This document shows positions 55,369 to 63,955 of a DNA stretch of 64,000 nt, one piece after another (positions within the stretch are counted from its first letter, which is position 1; every line of letters starts with the position of its first letter). The DNA is from Saccharicrinis sp965230625 (GTDB lineage Bacteria > Bacteroidota > Bacteroidia > Bacteroidales > Marinilabiliaceae). The position numbers and the translations under genes were made by a program. The stretch lies in the NCBI GenBank assembly GCA_965230625.1, contig CBDDLL010000001.1, positions 4,464,001 to 4,528,000 of the forward strand. Reading direction: 5' to 3'. The notes under the pieces were generated by a model. That model saw only the letters and a list, made by a program, of their open reading frames with translations, had not been told where the DNA came from and searched no databases.

Positions 55369-56928
55369 ATGGAAACAACTAAGTTTAAATACAAAGTACC
55401 CTCAACCAAAGCAGACAGAAAGCTGTTACGTGAAAATATCAGTCTTTTTGTCAAGAACAAGTCATTGACTCCACCATTATCGATGAATCTATTATCGGAT
55501 TTATCCATCGAACTAATTCGTATGTATGATTTAAATAACGACTTAAAAGGGTGGTTAATGGTGGAAATAAATAATGGAGCTTGGTTTAAAACTGTTGCTT
55601 CCATTCCTCATCAAAAACGTGTTTTATTACTTCCTAAATGTTTGAGTAACTCAAAAAATTGTAAAGCCGATATTGATGATCTGGGGCTCTTGTGTAATTT
55701 ATGCAGTCATTGTTCAATTCCTGATTTACAAAAACGTGCCGAACAATTAGGTATGATGAGCCTGGTAGCTGAAGGTTTTACTTCGGTGGTTGGATTGGTC
55801 GAAGGCGGTTTAGTTGATGCTGTAATTGGTGTAAGCTGCCTCGATTCACTTGAAAAAGCATTTCCCTTGTTAATTAATAATGCGGTACCCGGACTAGCCA
55901 TTCCATTAAATGAAGATGGATGTAAAGACACTACTGTGGATGAAGACTATGTATATCAAATCATGGAAATGCAGTCGCAGGAAAAAGCCAACCTACTTGA
56001 TTATGACCAACTGAAGAATACCATTAAAGATTGGTTCGAAAAGGATAATTTAAGTAAAGTACTCTCACCCTCCATTGATCAAACCTCATTAATAGCAAGG
56101 GATTGGATGGGTGGTCAAGGAAAACGCTGGCGTCCTTACTTACTTACAGCTACTTATATGGCTTTAAGTGGAAGAAATGAAATCCCGGAAAAAGTACAAA
56201 AAGCAGCCATTGCTATAGAATGTTTTCATAAGGCATCTCTGGTTCATGATGATATACAGGATAATGATTTAACTCGATATGGAAAAGAAACAGTAAATGC
56301 AGCTTATGGAGTACCTATTGCTATTAATGTTGGTGATATGTATCTGGGCGAAGGTTACCGCCTCCTTGCGCAATGTGAAAATTTGGGATTGATTAAAGTA
56401 GCATCTGATGCACATATTGCACTTTGTAAAGGTCAGGGAATTGAACTGGAGTGGAGTAATAATCCGCAGCCTTTAACCATGGATTTTGTGTTGGATATTT
56501 TCTGTCATAAAACCGTTCCTGCTTTTGAGGTTTCATTACAAATGGGAACTCTTTGTGTTAATCACGATGAAAATATTCAACAGATACTTAGCAGTTATTC
56601 TAAAGCCTTAGGCATTGCATATCAATTAAAGGATGATATAGAAGATTTTGATACCGACAGTCCGTTGAGTATTCGACCTTCAGCTGTATTAGCTGCAATA
56701 TGTGAACTTAATTCTGAGGAATTATTTGTTCATACATTACTACATGCTAATGATTTAAAAACATTTTTAAAAGAAGATAACAATGCAGTTTTGCTAAGCA
56801 AAGCTATAAAGCAAGTGCAAAGCATGGTGGAAGAATACCACAAACAAGCATTGGATATCATTAATGAAATATCAAATATTGAGTTAAAAAGATTGTTGTT
56901 TCGCATTACCCAAAGAATTTTAAAATAA
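55369..56928 (+). CDS. DUF116-polyprenyl synthetase fusion
   Basis: The chosen ATG at 55369 begins METTKFKYK, 13 nt after the radical SAM stop; an in-frame ATG at 55333 would overlap that gene. The N-terminal half (about 60-200) is DUF116-like: LLLPKCLSN, a cysteine set in GLLCNLCSHCSIPDL, and VGLVEGGLVDAVIGVSCLDS. The C-terminal half is a trans-isoprenyl diphosphate synthase: GKRWRPYLL, first aspartate-rich motif DDIQD in LVHDDIQDND, second motif DDIED in YQLKDDIEDF. It should build the linear prenyl diphosphate for the cyclases. The fusion of a putative metal-binding DUF116 domain to a prenyl synthase is unusual and links the Fe-S genes to the pathway. Confidence 0.85.
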   Translation: METTKFKYKVPSTKADRKLLRENISLFVKNKSLTPPLSMNLLSDLSIELIRMYDLNNDLKGWLMVEINNGAWFKTVASIPHQKRVLLLPKCLSNSKNCKADIDDLGLLCNLCSHCSIPDLQKRAEQLGMMSLVAEGFTSVVGLVEGGLVDAVIGVSCLDSLEKAFPLLINNAVPGLAIPLNEDGCKDTTVDEDYVYQIMEMQSQEKANLLDYDQLKNTIKDWFEKDNLSKVLSPSIDQTSLIARDWMGGQGKRWRPYLLTATYMALSGRNEIPEKVQKAAIAIECFHKASLVHDDIQDNDLTRYGKETVNAAYGVPIAINVGDMYLGEGYRLLAQCENLGLIKVASDAHIALCKGQGIELEWSNNPQPLTMDFVLDIFCHKTVPAFEVSLQMGTLCVNHDENIQQILSSYSKALGIAYQLKDDIEDFDTDSPLSIRPSAVLAAICELNSEELFVHTLLHANDLKTFLKEDNNAVLLSKAIKQVQSMVEEYHKQALDIINEISNIELKRLLFRITQRILK

Positions 56929-56929
56929 A

Positions 56930-57802
56930 ATGAGACAAAGTATTTCAGCTAAAATATTTGATTCTCTAAAAGCAGGAAAAAACCTACTTGGAAAAGAAGC
57001 AATTGATCATTTAACAACATTTGTAAAATCTCAAATGATAAGTGATCAGTCTTTTAAAAACAAGTCAGGAAAATCCGACTTATACTATACTCTATTTGGT
57101 TGGATGTTGTGCTTAATTCTTGATATTCGTCTCGATATCAATAAAATGACTACTTATTTAAACAATCAAAAGGAAGAAGATCTGGATTTGATCCATTATA
57201 CAGCATACAAGCGATGCCAATTGATTTACTTTTTAATGAAACATGGTAAAATTATAACATGGTTTCGAATGTTAAAGAACAAATCAATTAAATCATTAAA
57301 CGAATTTAATAGTGTCCCACATGGTGATTTTAATGCACCATATACACAGTTTATTTGGTTGTCGTTGATAGAAGATACCGGTAATAAACTCAAAGATGAT
57401 AAAACAGTACAGGAAACCTTAGTACAATATCGAATGATAAATGGTGGATACCTAAATGTAAAAGACGGACAAACTGCAACTACCAATGCAACAGTAGCTG
57501 CCTTGTCTGTTCTTGGACAAACACAAGGTTATCAACACAATAAGGATGTTGAGTTTTTGAAAAACATACAGAGTTCAAATGGAGGATTTCCTGCTACAAA
57601 CTCATCACCTGTACCGGATCTACTTTCAACAGCAACTGCATTATTTATGCTGAAATGTTATCAGCAAAAGCCTAAATACAATGCACTTGATTTTATAGAA
57701 GCGCATTGGTCAGGTCACGAAGGTTTTATGGCCACGCTTCTGGATGAAAAGAGCGATGTTGAATATTGTTTTTATGGACTATTAGCCTTAGGGTGTGTAT
57801 AA
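56930..57802 (+). CDS. Prenyltransferase/squalene-cyclase-repeat protein (small subunit?)
   Basis: This 290-aa all-helical protein has alpha/alpha-barrel repeats of the prenyltransferase and squalene-oxidase-repeat type: MINGGYLNVKDGQTATTNAT and SSNGGFPATNSSPVPDLLST. The QW-like turns are present, but no DxDD motif. It covers about half of a class II cyclase and starts 1 nt after the prenyl synthase. It could be a second subunit or domain partner of the 583-aa cyclase, which follows after 9 nt. Confidence 0.75.
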   Translation: MRQSISAKIFDSLKAGKNLLGKEAIDHLTTFVKSQMISDQSFKNKSGKSDLYYTLFGWMLCLILDIRLDINKMTTYLNNQKEEDLDLIHYTAYKRCQLIYFLMKHGKIITWFRMLKNKSIKSLNEFNSVPHGDFNAPYTQFIWLSLIEDTGNKLKDDKTVQETLVQYRMINGGYLNVKDGQTATTNATVAALSVLGQTQGYQHNKDVEFLKNIQSSNGGFPATNSSPVPDLLSTATALFMLKCYQQKPKYNALDFIEAHWSGHEGFMATLLDEKSDVEYCFYGLLALGCV

Positions 57803-57811
57803 AATAAGAAT

Positions 57812-59563
57812 ATGAGAGAAATAAAAACAGATAAAATGATAGACTTTGTTCGTAGGGAGTTGTTAAACAAACAACCCGAACAAGGTAGTTTATGGACAGG
57901 ATTACTATCGTCCAGTGCCATTTCTACATCTGTATCTGTTTTTGCTTTATACATGGCCGACAATGAAAAATATCAGCAATATATAACTAAAGGTATCGAA
58001 TGGCTTAAAAAAAGCATGTTACCTGATGGTTCCTGGGGCGATAGTATCGAAAGCCCCTCAAACATGACAGCTACACTTCTCTCCTATGCTACTCTTAGCG
58101 CAGTGAATGAAGTTCCTGTAGAAACAAAATCATTTTTACATCAAAAATTTAACGGACTAACAGATCAGCACATTATAAAAGGAGTATTAAAATATTATGG
58201 TAAGGACTTAACATTCTCTGCTCCTATTCTGGTAATGTGTGCCCTCGCCGGAGTTATTTCATCATGGAAAAAAATACCTCAATTACCTTTTGAATTATCA
58301 GTTTTCCCACAAAAATTATTTAGATTTTTTGGATTACCTGTTGTGAGTTATGCGATTCCTGCATTAATTGCAGTAGGTATACTTCGATATAAGAAAGGGA
58401 AAAAGAATATAATTAGGGAAAGATTTATTTCTCCCTCTTTAAAAGTGTTAGAGAAACTTCAACCTGCTAATGGTGGTTTCCTTGAGGCGGCACCTTTAAC
58501 CAGTTTTGTAGCCATGTGTATGTGTGGTGCTGGATTTAGAAACCATATTGCCACCCAACGTGGTATAGAATTTTTATTAAACACTATACGTGAAGATGGT
58601 TCTTGGCCTATTGACACCAATCTTGCAAGCTGGGTAACCACACTTAGTATTAGAGCCTTAGATACAAATGTGGCCAATTCTGAATCATTAGCTACACGTA
58701 TTAAAAGTAATGCTTTCAAATATAAACACCCATTTACCGGAGCTAAGGAAGGTGGGTGGGGCTGGACAGATTTGCCAGGTTCCGTACCTGATGCTGATGA
58801 TACAGCTGGTGCCTTAGTTGCATTACACTCCCTTACTAAGGGTGAATATTGTATCGAAGTTCAGAAAGGAATTGAATGGTTACTGGATTTGCAAAACACA
58901 GATGGAGGTATTCCAACCTTTTGTAAAGGGTGGGGTAAGCTACCTTTTGATAGAAGTAGTCCGGATATAACAGCACATACATTGTTGGCTTTTCAACTTT
59001 GGAGAGATAAATTACCGCAATACCTGAAAAAGAAATGCGATAAAAGCACCCATCGCATGCTCAAATGGATGAATAAAGAGCAGTCCACTAATGGATGTTG
59101 GTATCCTCTTTGGTTTGGCGATCAGGATGCTAAAGACGAACGTTCTCCTGTTTATGGAACGGCCATATCTGTTGAATACCTGTCTGCAATAGAACATCCA
59201 TTAGCTAATAAAATGGTTGCCAAAGGTGTTTCATTTCTTGTCTCGAGTCAAAATAAAGATGGAGGTTGGGGAGGTGCAAAAGATGTTCCATCTAAAGTAA
59301 CATTAACGGCAAGGGCATTAAGCGCATTAAGTAGCATTGTAAACATAGATCAAGCTGTCCTCGAAAAAGCGTTTGACTATCTATATGTTAAGTATGAAAA
59401 GGATGAACTTTTGAAACCAGAACCTATTGGGCTTTATTTCTCAAGACTGTGGTATTCAGAAGAATTATACAATATCACATTTGTATTAACAGCATTAAAT
59501 AATTATAAAAAGAAAATAACTCAGACAATAGGCGAATCGACTGAACCTCTTATTGTAACATAA
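57812..59563 (+). CDS. Class II terpenoid cyclase (squalene-hopene-cyclase-like)
   Basis: This 583-aa protein has the protonating motif DADD (D327, D329, D330, in VPDADDTAGALVALHSL), the DxDDTA signature of class II cyclases. Several QW-type repeats are present (DGSWGDSIESP, DGSWPIDTNL, EGGWGWTDLPGS, DGGIPTFCKGWG, NGCWYPLWFG, DGGWGGAKDVPSKVT). It is slightly shorter than squalene-hopene cyclases (about 630 aa). It would cyclise a polyprenyl substrate made by the upstream synthase. No squalene synthase gene is visible here, so a non-squalene substrate is possible. A decayed copy of its 3' end is found at 60901-60984. Confidence 0.87.
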   Translation: MREIKTDKMIDFVRRELLNKQPEQGSLWTGLLSSSAISTSVSVFALYMADNEKYQQYITKGIEWLKKSMLPDGSWGDSIESPSNMTATLLSYATLSAVNEVPVETKSFLHQKFNGLTDQHIIKGVLKYYGKDLTFSAPILVMCALAGVISSWKKIPQLPFELSVFPQKLFRFFGLPVVSYAIPALIAVGILRYKKGKKNIIRERFISPSLKVLEKLQPANGGFLEAAPLTSFVAMCMCGAGFRNHIATQRGIEFLLNTIREDGSWPIDTNLASWVTTLSIRALDTNVANSESLATRIKSNAFKYKHPFTGAKEGGWGWTDLPGSVPDADDTAGALVALHSLTKGEYCIEVQKGIEWLLDLQNTDGGIPTFCKGWGKLPFDRSSPDITAHTLLAFQLWRDKLPQYLKKKCDKSTHRMLKWMNKEQSTNGCWYPLWFGDQDAKDERSPVYGTAISVEYLSAIEHPLANKMVAKGVSFLVSSQNKDGGWGGAKDVPSKVTLTARALSALSSIVNIDQAVLEKAFDYLYVKYEKDELLKPEPIGLYFSRLWYSEELYNITFVLTALNNYKKKITQTIGESTEPLIVT

Positions 59564-59611
59564 AATGGATCAATCAATACGCTGAAAATTAACAACAATA
59601 AATTTGTACTA

Positions 59612-60817
59612 ATGAAAAAAGGATTAGCCTTATGTTTTTTACTGGTATCTGTTCTACTAAATGCTCAGGATAATATCCAATGGCGAGGAACCGACCGAAC
59701 AGGAATCTATAAAGAAGAAGGACTATTAAAACAATGGCCTGCTGAAGGCCCTAAAATGAATTGGCATTTTGATGGCTTGGGTGATGGACATACCTCTGTT
59801 GCAATTGATGATGATAAAATATATTTAACCGGGATGCAAGAAAAGGTAGGTTATTTATATGTTTTAGATTTATCAGGCAAATTATTAGTTAAAAAAGAAT
59901 ATGGTCCTGAATGGTCAAAAAATTATGATGGTCCACGTGGCACTGTTACGGTTAATGAAGGTAAACTGTATATAATGAGTGGCATGGGGGTACTATATTG
60001 CTTTAACCAAAAAACATTGGATGTAACTTGGAAAAAGAATATTCTGGATGAATTTGATGCTTCTAATATTGTATGGGGAATAAGTGAAGCTCCACTTATT
60101 ATTGGTGATAAACTAATTGCTACTCCTGGAGGAGAAACACATAATGTTGTTGCTTTAAATAAAAACACAGGTGAATTAATATGGAGTTGTGCAGGCGAAG
60201 GTGATAAATCTGCATATTGTTCTCCGCTTTACATTAAAGATCAAGAAGTTCCTCAAATTGTAACCATTACAGCAAAAAACGTTGTAGGTATTGATATTGA
60301 AAACGGTAAAAAGCTATGGTCGCATAAAAAAACAAACATGTTTGCTGTACATGCTAACACTCCTGTTTACGGAAATAACATGATTTTATGTACCAGTGGA
60401 TATGGAGCAGGATCAATCATGTTACGTTTAGTTGAAGGTGGACGTAATATAGAATTAGTTTGGGAAACCAAAGATCTGGATAATAAAATTGGAGGCATGG
60501 TTAAAGTAGGTGATTATGCGTATGGGTCTGGTGACCGTAATCGCTATTGGTATTGTGTTGACTGGAAAAGTGGAGAGATTAAGTATAAAGAAAAGGGAGT
60601 TGCAATGGGTAACATTATCGCAAATAATGATATGCTTTACATCTATACCAATAAAGGTGAAATTATCCTGGCTAACGCAACTCCGGATAAGTTTGACATC
60701 ATAAGTCGTTTCCCTGTAACAATGGGAACAAGCCAACACTGGGCACATCCAGTAATTTATAAAGGAAAACTATTTGTAAGACACGGGGATTCCTTGATGG
60801 CTTATAATTTAAAATAA
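59612..60817 (+). CDS. Exported PQQ-like beta-propeller protein, copy 1
   Basis: This 401-aa protein has a signal peptide (about 1-18, MKKGLALCFLLVSVLLNA). A PQQ-like/BamB-type eight-bladed propeller follows, opening with DNIQWRGTDRTGIYKEEGLL and repeating NKNTGELIWSCAGEGD-type blade ends. It is periplasmic or surface exposed. Such propellers may bind ligands or act as dehydrogenases when PQQ-binding residues are present, which I cannot confirm. It lies 48 nt after the cyclase in the same operon and has a close paralogue immediately downstream. Confidence 0.82.
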   Translation: MKKGLALCFLLVSVLLNAQDNIQWRGTDRTGIYKEEGLLKQWPAEGPKMNWHFDGLGDGHTSVAIDDDKIYLTGMQEKVGYLYVLDLSGKLLVKKEYGPEWSKNYDGPRGTVTVNEGKLYIMSGMGVLYCFNQKTLDVTWKKNILDEFDASNIVWGISEAPLIIGDKLIATPGGETHNVVALNKNTGELIWSCAGEGDKSAYCSPLYIKDQEVPQIVTITAKNVVGIDIENGKKLWSHKKTNMFAVHANTPVYGNNMILCTSGYGAGSIMLRLVEGGRNIELVWETKDLDNKIGGMVKVGDYAYGSGDRNRYWYCVDWKSGEIKYKEKGVAMGNIIANNDMLYIYTNKGEIILANATPDKFDIISRFPVTMGTSQHWAHPVIYKGKLFVRHGDSLMAYNLK

Positions 60818-60830
60818 ATACAGAACACTT

Positions 60831-60852
60831 CCACACAAGTACTCTTGTGTGG
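60831..60852 (+). terminator. Perfect 9-bp hairpin after propeller copy 1
   Basis: CCACACAAG-TACT-CTTGTGTGG, 13 nt after the stop codon. It has no T-run, so it is more likely an mRNA-stabilising or attenuating hairpin than a full terminator. Similar hairpins follow the other two propeller genes. Confidence 0.45.
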
Positions 60853-60900
60853 TAAGTAGGTAATAAGCCATATGATACTATTCTGTGGCAGCAATGGGGG

Positions 60901-60984
60901 AAGAACGGTGATTAGGGAGTTGCTAAATATGTTTCATCAAAAGTTACCTTGACAGCAAGGGCTTTATGCACATTAAGTCGTATT
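60901..60984 (+). pseudogene. Decayed fragment of the cyclase 3' end
   Basis: These 84 nt align without gaps to 59255-59338 inside the cyclase gene, with about 64 identical positions by hand count. The corresponding peptide would be VSSKVTLTARALCTLSRI versus VPSKVTLTARALSALSSI. An in-frame TAG at 60912-60914 marks it as dead. It shows that the downstream propeller gene was created by a tandem duplication that included the end of the cyclase gene. Confidence 0.8.
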
Positions 60985-61005
60985 AAAACTATAAAACTTG
61001 TACTA

Positions 61006-62211
61006 ATGAAAAAATTACTAATCTTTTGTTTTTTAACAGCTTCTATCTTATCTAATGCTCAGGATAATATTCAGTGGCGTGGAACAAGTCGCACCGGAAT
61101 TTACAATGAAGCCGGACTATTAACAAAATGGCCTGCTGAAGGCCCTGAAATGAAATGGCATTTTGATGGGCTGGGAGAAGGTCATTCTTCCGTAGCTATC
61201 GATGGCGAAAAAATTTACCTAACAGGTCTTAAAGACGGGAAAGGATTTCTTTATATGTTTGACTTAGCTGGTAAGCTAATCAAACAAAAAGAATATGGTC
61301 AGGAATGGGACAAAAACTACGAAGGACCTCGAGGTACTGTTACTATTGATGGAGACAAGTTATATTTAATTAGCGGACATGGCGAATTATTTTGCATGGA
61401 CAAAAATACCCTAAGTACTTTATGGGAAAAGGCTTTTCTAAAAGATTTTGATGCATCTAATATTAATTGGGGAATTAATGAATCTCCATTAATTATTGGA
61501 AATATGGTTATTACAACTCCAGGAGGAAGTTCTAATAATATGATAGCTTTTAATAAAAATAGCGGAGCCGTAATCTGGACCAGTAAAGGAGAAGGTGATC
61601 AAGCAGCATACTGTTCCCCACTTTACATTGATGATCAAGAAGTACCACAGATAGTATCCATGACAGCTAACCATATTATTGGTGTTGACGCTAAAACTGG
61701 TGAAAAACTATGGTCGTACGAAAACACAAACCGCTGGTCTGTTCATGCTAATACTCCTGTTTATAACAATAATATGATATTATGTACAAGTGGCTATGGT
61801 GCCGGATCGGTGATGCTTAAACTAATTGATGGAGGTAGAAACGTTGAAAAAGTATGGGCTTCTAGTCTTTTAGATAACCAGATGGGTGGTATGGTAAAAA
61901 TTGGTGATTATGCCTATGGTTCTGGACACCATAATCGCAAATGGTATTGTGTAGATTGGAAGACTGGAAAAATCGTATTTGAGGAATCTGGATTAGCTAT
62001 GGGTAATGTTATTGCAAACAACAATATGTTATACTGCTATACCAATAAAGGTGAAATTTTGTTAGTAAAAGCTACACCAGAAAAGTTTGACATTGTTAGT
62101 CGATTCAAAGTTACCAAAGGTACGGCGCAACACTGGGCACATCCGGTAATTTACAATGGAACTTTATATGTAAGACATGGAGATTCATTAATGGCTTATA
62201 ACATAAAGTAG
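61006..62211 (+). CDS. Exported PQQ-like beta-propeller protein, copy 2
   Basis: This 401-aa paralogue of the preceding gene has a signal peptide MKKLLIFCFLTASILSNA, then DNIQWRGTSRTGIYNEAGLL and the same blade order. I chose the ATG at 61006 rather than 60949, because the extra N-terminal residues (MTARALCTLSRI) are translated from the cyclase remnant and sit before the signal peptide. The leader CTTGTACTAATGAAAAAA is nearly the same in both copies, confirming the homologous start. The two proteins are highly similar over their full length, so they arose by duplication and may have divided ligand preference. Confidence 0.85.
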   Translation: MKKLLIFCFLTASILSNAQDNIQWRGTSRTGIYNEAGLLTKWPAEGPEMKWHFDGLGEGHSSVAIDGEKIYLTGLKDGKGFLYMFDLAGKLIKQKEYGQEWDKNYEGPRGTVTIDGDKLYLISGHGELFCMDKNTLSTLWEKAFLKDFDASNINWGINESPLIIGNMVITTPGGSSNNMIAFNKNSGAVIWTSKGEGDQAAYCSPLYIDDQEVPQIVSMTANHIIGVDAKTGEKLWSYENTNRWSVHANTPVYNNNMILCTSGYGAGSVMLKLIDGGRNVEKVWASSLLDNQMGGMVKIGDYAYGSGHHNRKWYCVDWKTGKIVFEESGLAMGNVIANNNMLYCYTNKGEILLVKATPEKFDIVSRFKVTKGTAQHWAHPVIYNGTLYVRHGDSLMAYNIK

Positions 62212-62216
62212 GCTAG

Positions 62217-62276
62217 GATTGGGATAGTGAACGTGGGTGTGCGAAAAGTTCACCCGCTCGCTTGAACCACCCAATC
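62217..62276 (+). other. Structured intergenic element after propeller copy 2
   Basis: GATTGGG (62217-62223) can pair with CCCAATC (62270-62276). Inside, GGGTG (62235-62239) pairs with CACCC (62251-62255). CAATCGTACG just beyond it (62272-62281) is repeated at 62358-62367. The GC-rich, folded stretch stands out between two coding regions. It may be a processed hairpin or a noncoding repeat. Confidence 0.45.
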
Positions 62277-62396
62277 GTACGATAACCATTTAGTAGGAAA
62301 GGCTTAATATTTAAAAGAATATTGAAGGATTTGGGACAACGTCCTTGTACCACAATACAATCGTACGGCAGCAAAAAATATAGTATTTAACATCTG

Positions 62397-63821
62397 ATGG
62401 CAAAAGGAAAAAAAATAGTACAAACTATTACGATAATAACCGTAATCATCTACACAGGTCTGATTGCAGGATGGCAATTAATGCCTTCCAAAACAGACTT
62501 TTCCATTCAGGCTCCAGGCGCAGATAATCGACCTGAAGGATTAACCCGCTCAGCAAGTGATGTTAAGATAGGTGAGTTTTTTATGCTTTATGAGGAGGAA
62601 TCATCACAGCTATCCGGCCAATGGACTAGATTTAGAGGTGGTAATTATGATAATACTGTAAAAGCATCCGAAGAAATTAAAATAACTTCGGATGGTTACC
62701 CCGAAATATGGAGCGTTGAAACCGGAGAAGGTCATGCAGCTCCGGTCATTTTCAATGGTAAAGTGTACTTTCTTGACTATGATGAGAAGTTAAGCTCTGA
62801 TGCGCTACGCTGTTTTTCACTGGAATCGGGCAAAGAACTTTGGCGTCGTTGGTATCGTGTCCCTATTAAGCGTAATCACGGATTTTCAAGAACCATTCCG
62901 GTCATCACCGATAACTATATTATTACCATTGGCCCTGAAGGTCATGTGATGAGTTGCGATCCTAACTCAGGTGACATGCTTTGGTCGTTGGACATGCAGA
63001 AAGAATATGAGACTGAGGTTCCATTTTGGTACACAGGTCAATGCCCGTTGGTGGATAATGATGTTTTAGTACTTGCCCCGGCTGGAAAAGAGGTATTAAT
63101 GACAGGTTTGAACTGTCTAACAGGCGAAATCCTATGGTCTGTTCCTAATACACCTGGCTACAAAATGTCACACTCATCCATCATGCCAATGACATTAGAT
63201 GGTGAAAAAACCTATGTATATGTTGGTGTTGGCGGTATTTGTGGAGTTTCGGCCAAGGGCAATAACAAAGGAAAATTGCTTTGGCATACCAATGAATGGC
63301 AACCCTCGGTAGTAGCTCCCTCACCTGTTCAGGTTTCTAACAATCGATTTTTTATGGTGGCAGGGTACGGCTCAGGAGGTGTTATGGTACAGGTAAATAA
63401 ATCGGGCAACAATTGGAGTACACAGGTGATGGATCAATATAAACCTAATTCGGGCATATCTAGTGAACAGCAAACACCAATTTTTTATAAAGATATGCTT
63501 ATCAGCGTAATGCCTAAGGATGGAGGTAGATTAAGAGGCAAATTGGTTTGTTATTCTCCATCCGATTTGCATACTCCGCTTTGGAGTTCTGCTGCCGATG
63601 AACGATTTGGATTAGGTCCTTACTTGTTGATCAACGACTATCTGTTTGCCCTTAAAGACGATGGTGAACTATATGTGTACGAAGTTGAGTCGAAAGGTAT
63701 GAAACTGGTTAAAAAACAACGAATAATGGATGGCTTTGACGCTTGGGGTCCGATGGCTTATGCTGATGGAATGCTTATACTAAGAGATGCGCATACTGTA
63801 AAGTGCTTGAAAATTATATGA
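62397..63821 (+). CDS. Membrane-anchored PQQ-like beta-propeller protein
   Basis: This 474-aa protein has an N-terminal membrane segment (about 7-28, VQTITIITVIIYTGLIAGW) without a clear cleavage site. A PQQ-like propeller follows (QWTRFRGGNYDNTV, RCFSLESGKELWRRWYR, MSCDPNSGDMLWSLDMQ, NCLTGEILWSVPN). It is a distant relative of the two upstream propellers and is tethered to the inner membrane facing the periplasm. It starts 185 nt after copy 2. It may hold the pathway's periplasmic step at the membrane. Confidence 0.8.
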   Translation: MAKGKKIVQTITIITVIIYTGLIAGWQLMPSKTDFSIQAPGADNRPEGLTRSASDVKIGEFFMLYEEESSQLSGQWTRFRGGNYDNTVKASEEIKITSDGYPEIWSVETGEGHAAPVIFNGKVYFLDYDEKLSSDALRCFSLESGKELWRRWYRVPIKRNHGFSRTIPVITDNYIITIGPEGHVMSCDPNSGDMLWSLDMQKEYETEVPFWYTGQCPLVDNDVLVLAPAGKEVLMTGLNCLTGEILWSVPNTPGYKMSHSSIMPMTLDGEKTYVYVGVGGICGVSAKGNNKGKLLWHTNEWQPSVVAPSPVQVSNNRFFMVAGYGSGGVMVQVNKSGNNWSTQVMDQYKPNSGISSEQQTPIFYKDMLISVMPKDGGRLRGKLVCYSPSDLHTPLWSSAADERFGLGPYLLINDYLFALKDDGELYVYEVESKGMKLVKKQRIMDGFDAWGPMAYADGMLILRDAHTVKCLKII

Positions 63822-63857
63822 TTATAGATTATTAGATAATAGACAGAAGACCAATAA

Positions 63858-63880
63858 ACCACACAATGTAATTGTATGGT
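63858..63880 (+). terminator. Hairpin after the third propeller gene
   Basis: ACCACACAAT (63858-63867) pairs with ATTGTATGGT (63871-63880) with one mismatch around a GTA loop. No T-run follows. It resembles the CCACACAAG hairpin after propeller copy 1. Confidence 0.4.
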
Positions 63881-63955
63881 GGCGAAGAGTTTGAAACATG
63901 AAGTAATTGTATAACCAATGGCTAAAAACTAATGCCCAAAAACATAATATTATAA

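Noticed and set aside
53428..59563. Calling the operon a hopanoid (hpn) cluster
   Set aside because: There is no squalene synthase or other hpn gene in view, the prenyl synthase is a DUF116 fusion and the cyclase is split. Only the general class II cyclase type is supported.
60949..61005. N-terminal extension of propeller copy 2
   Set aside because: The extra residues come from the decayed cyclase fragment and precede the signal peptide, so translation starts at 61006.
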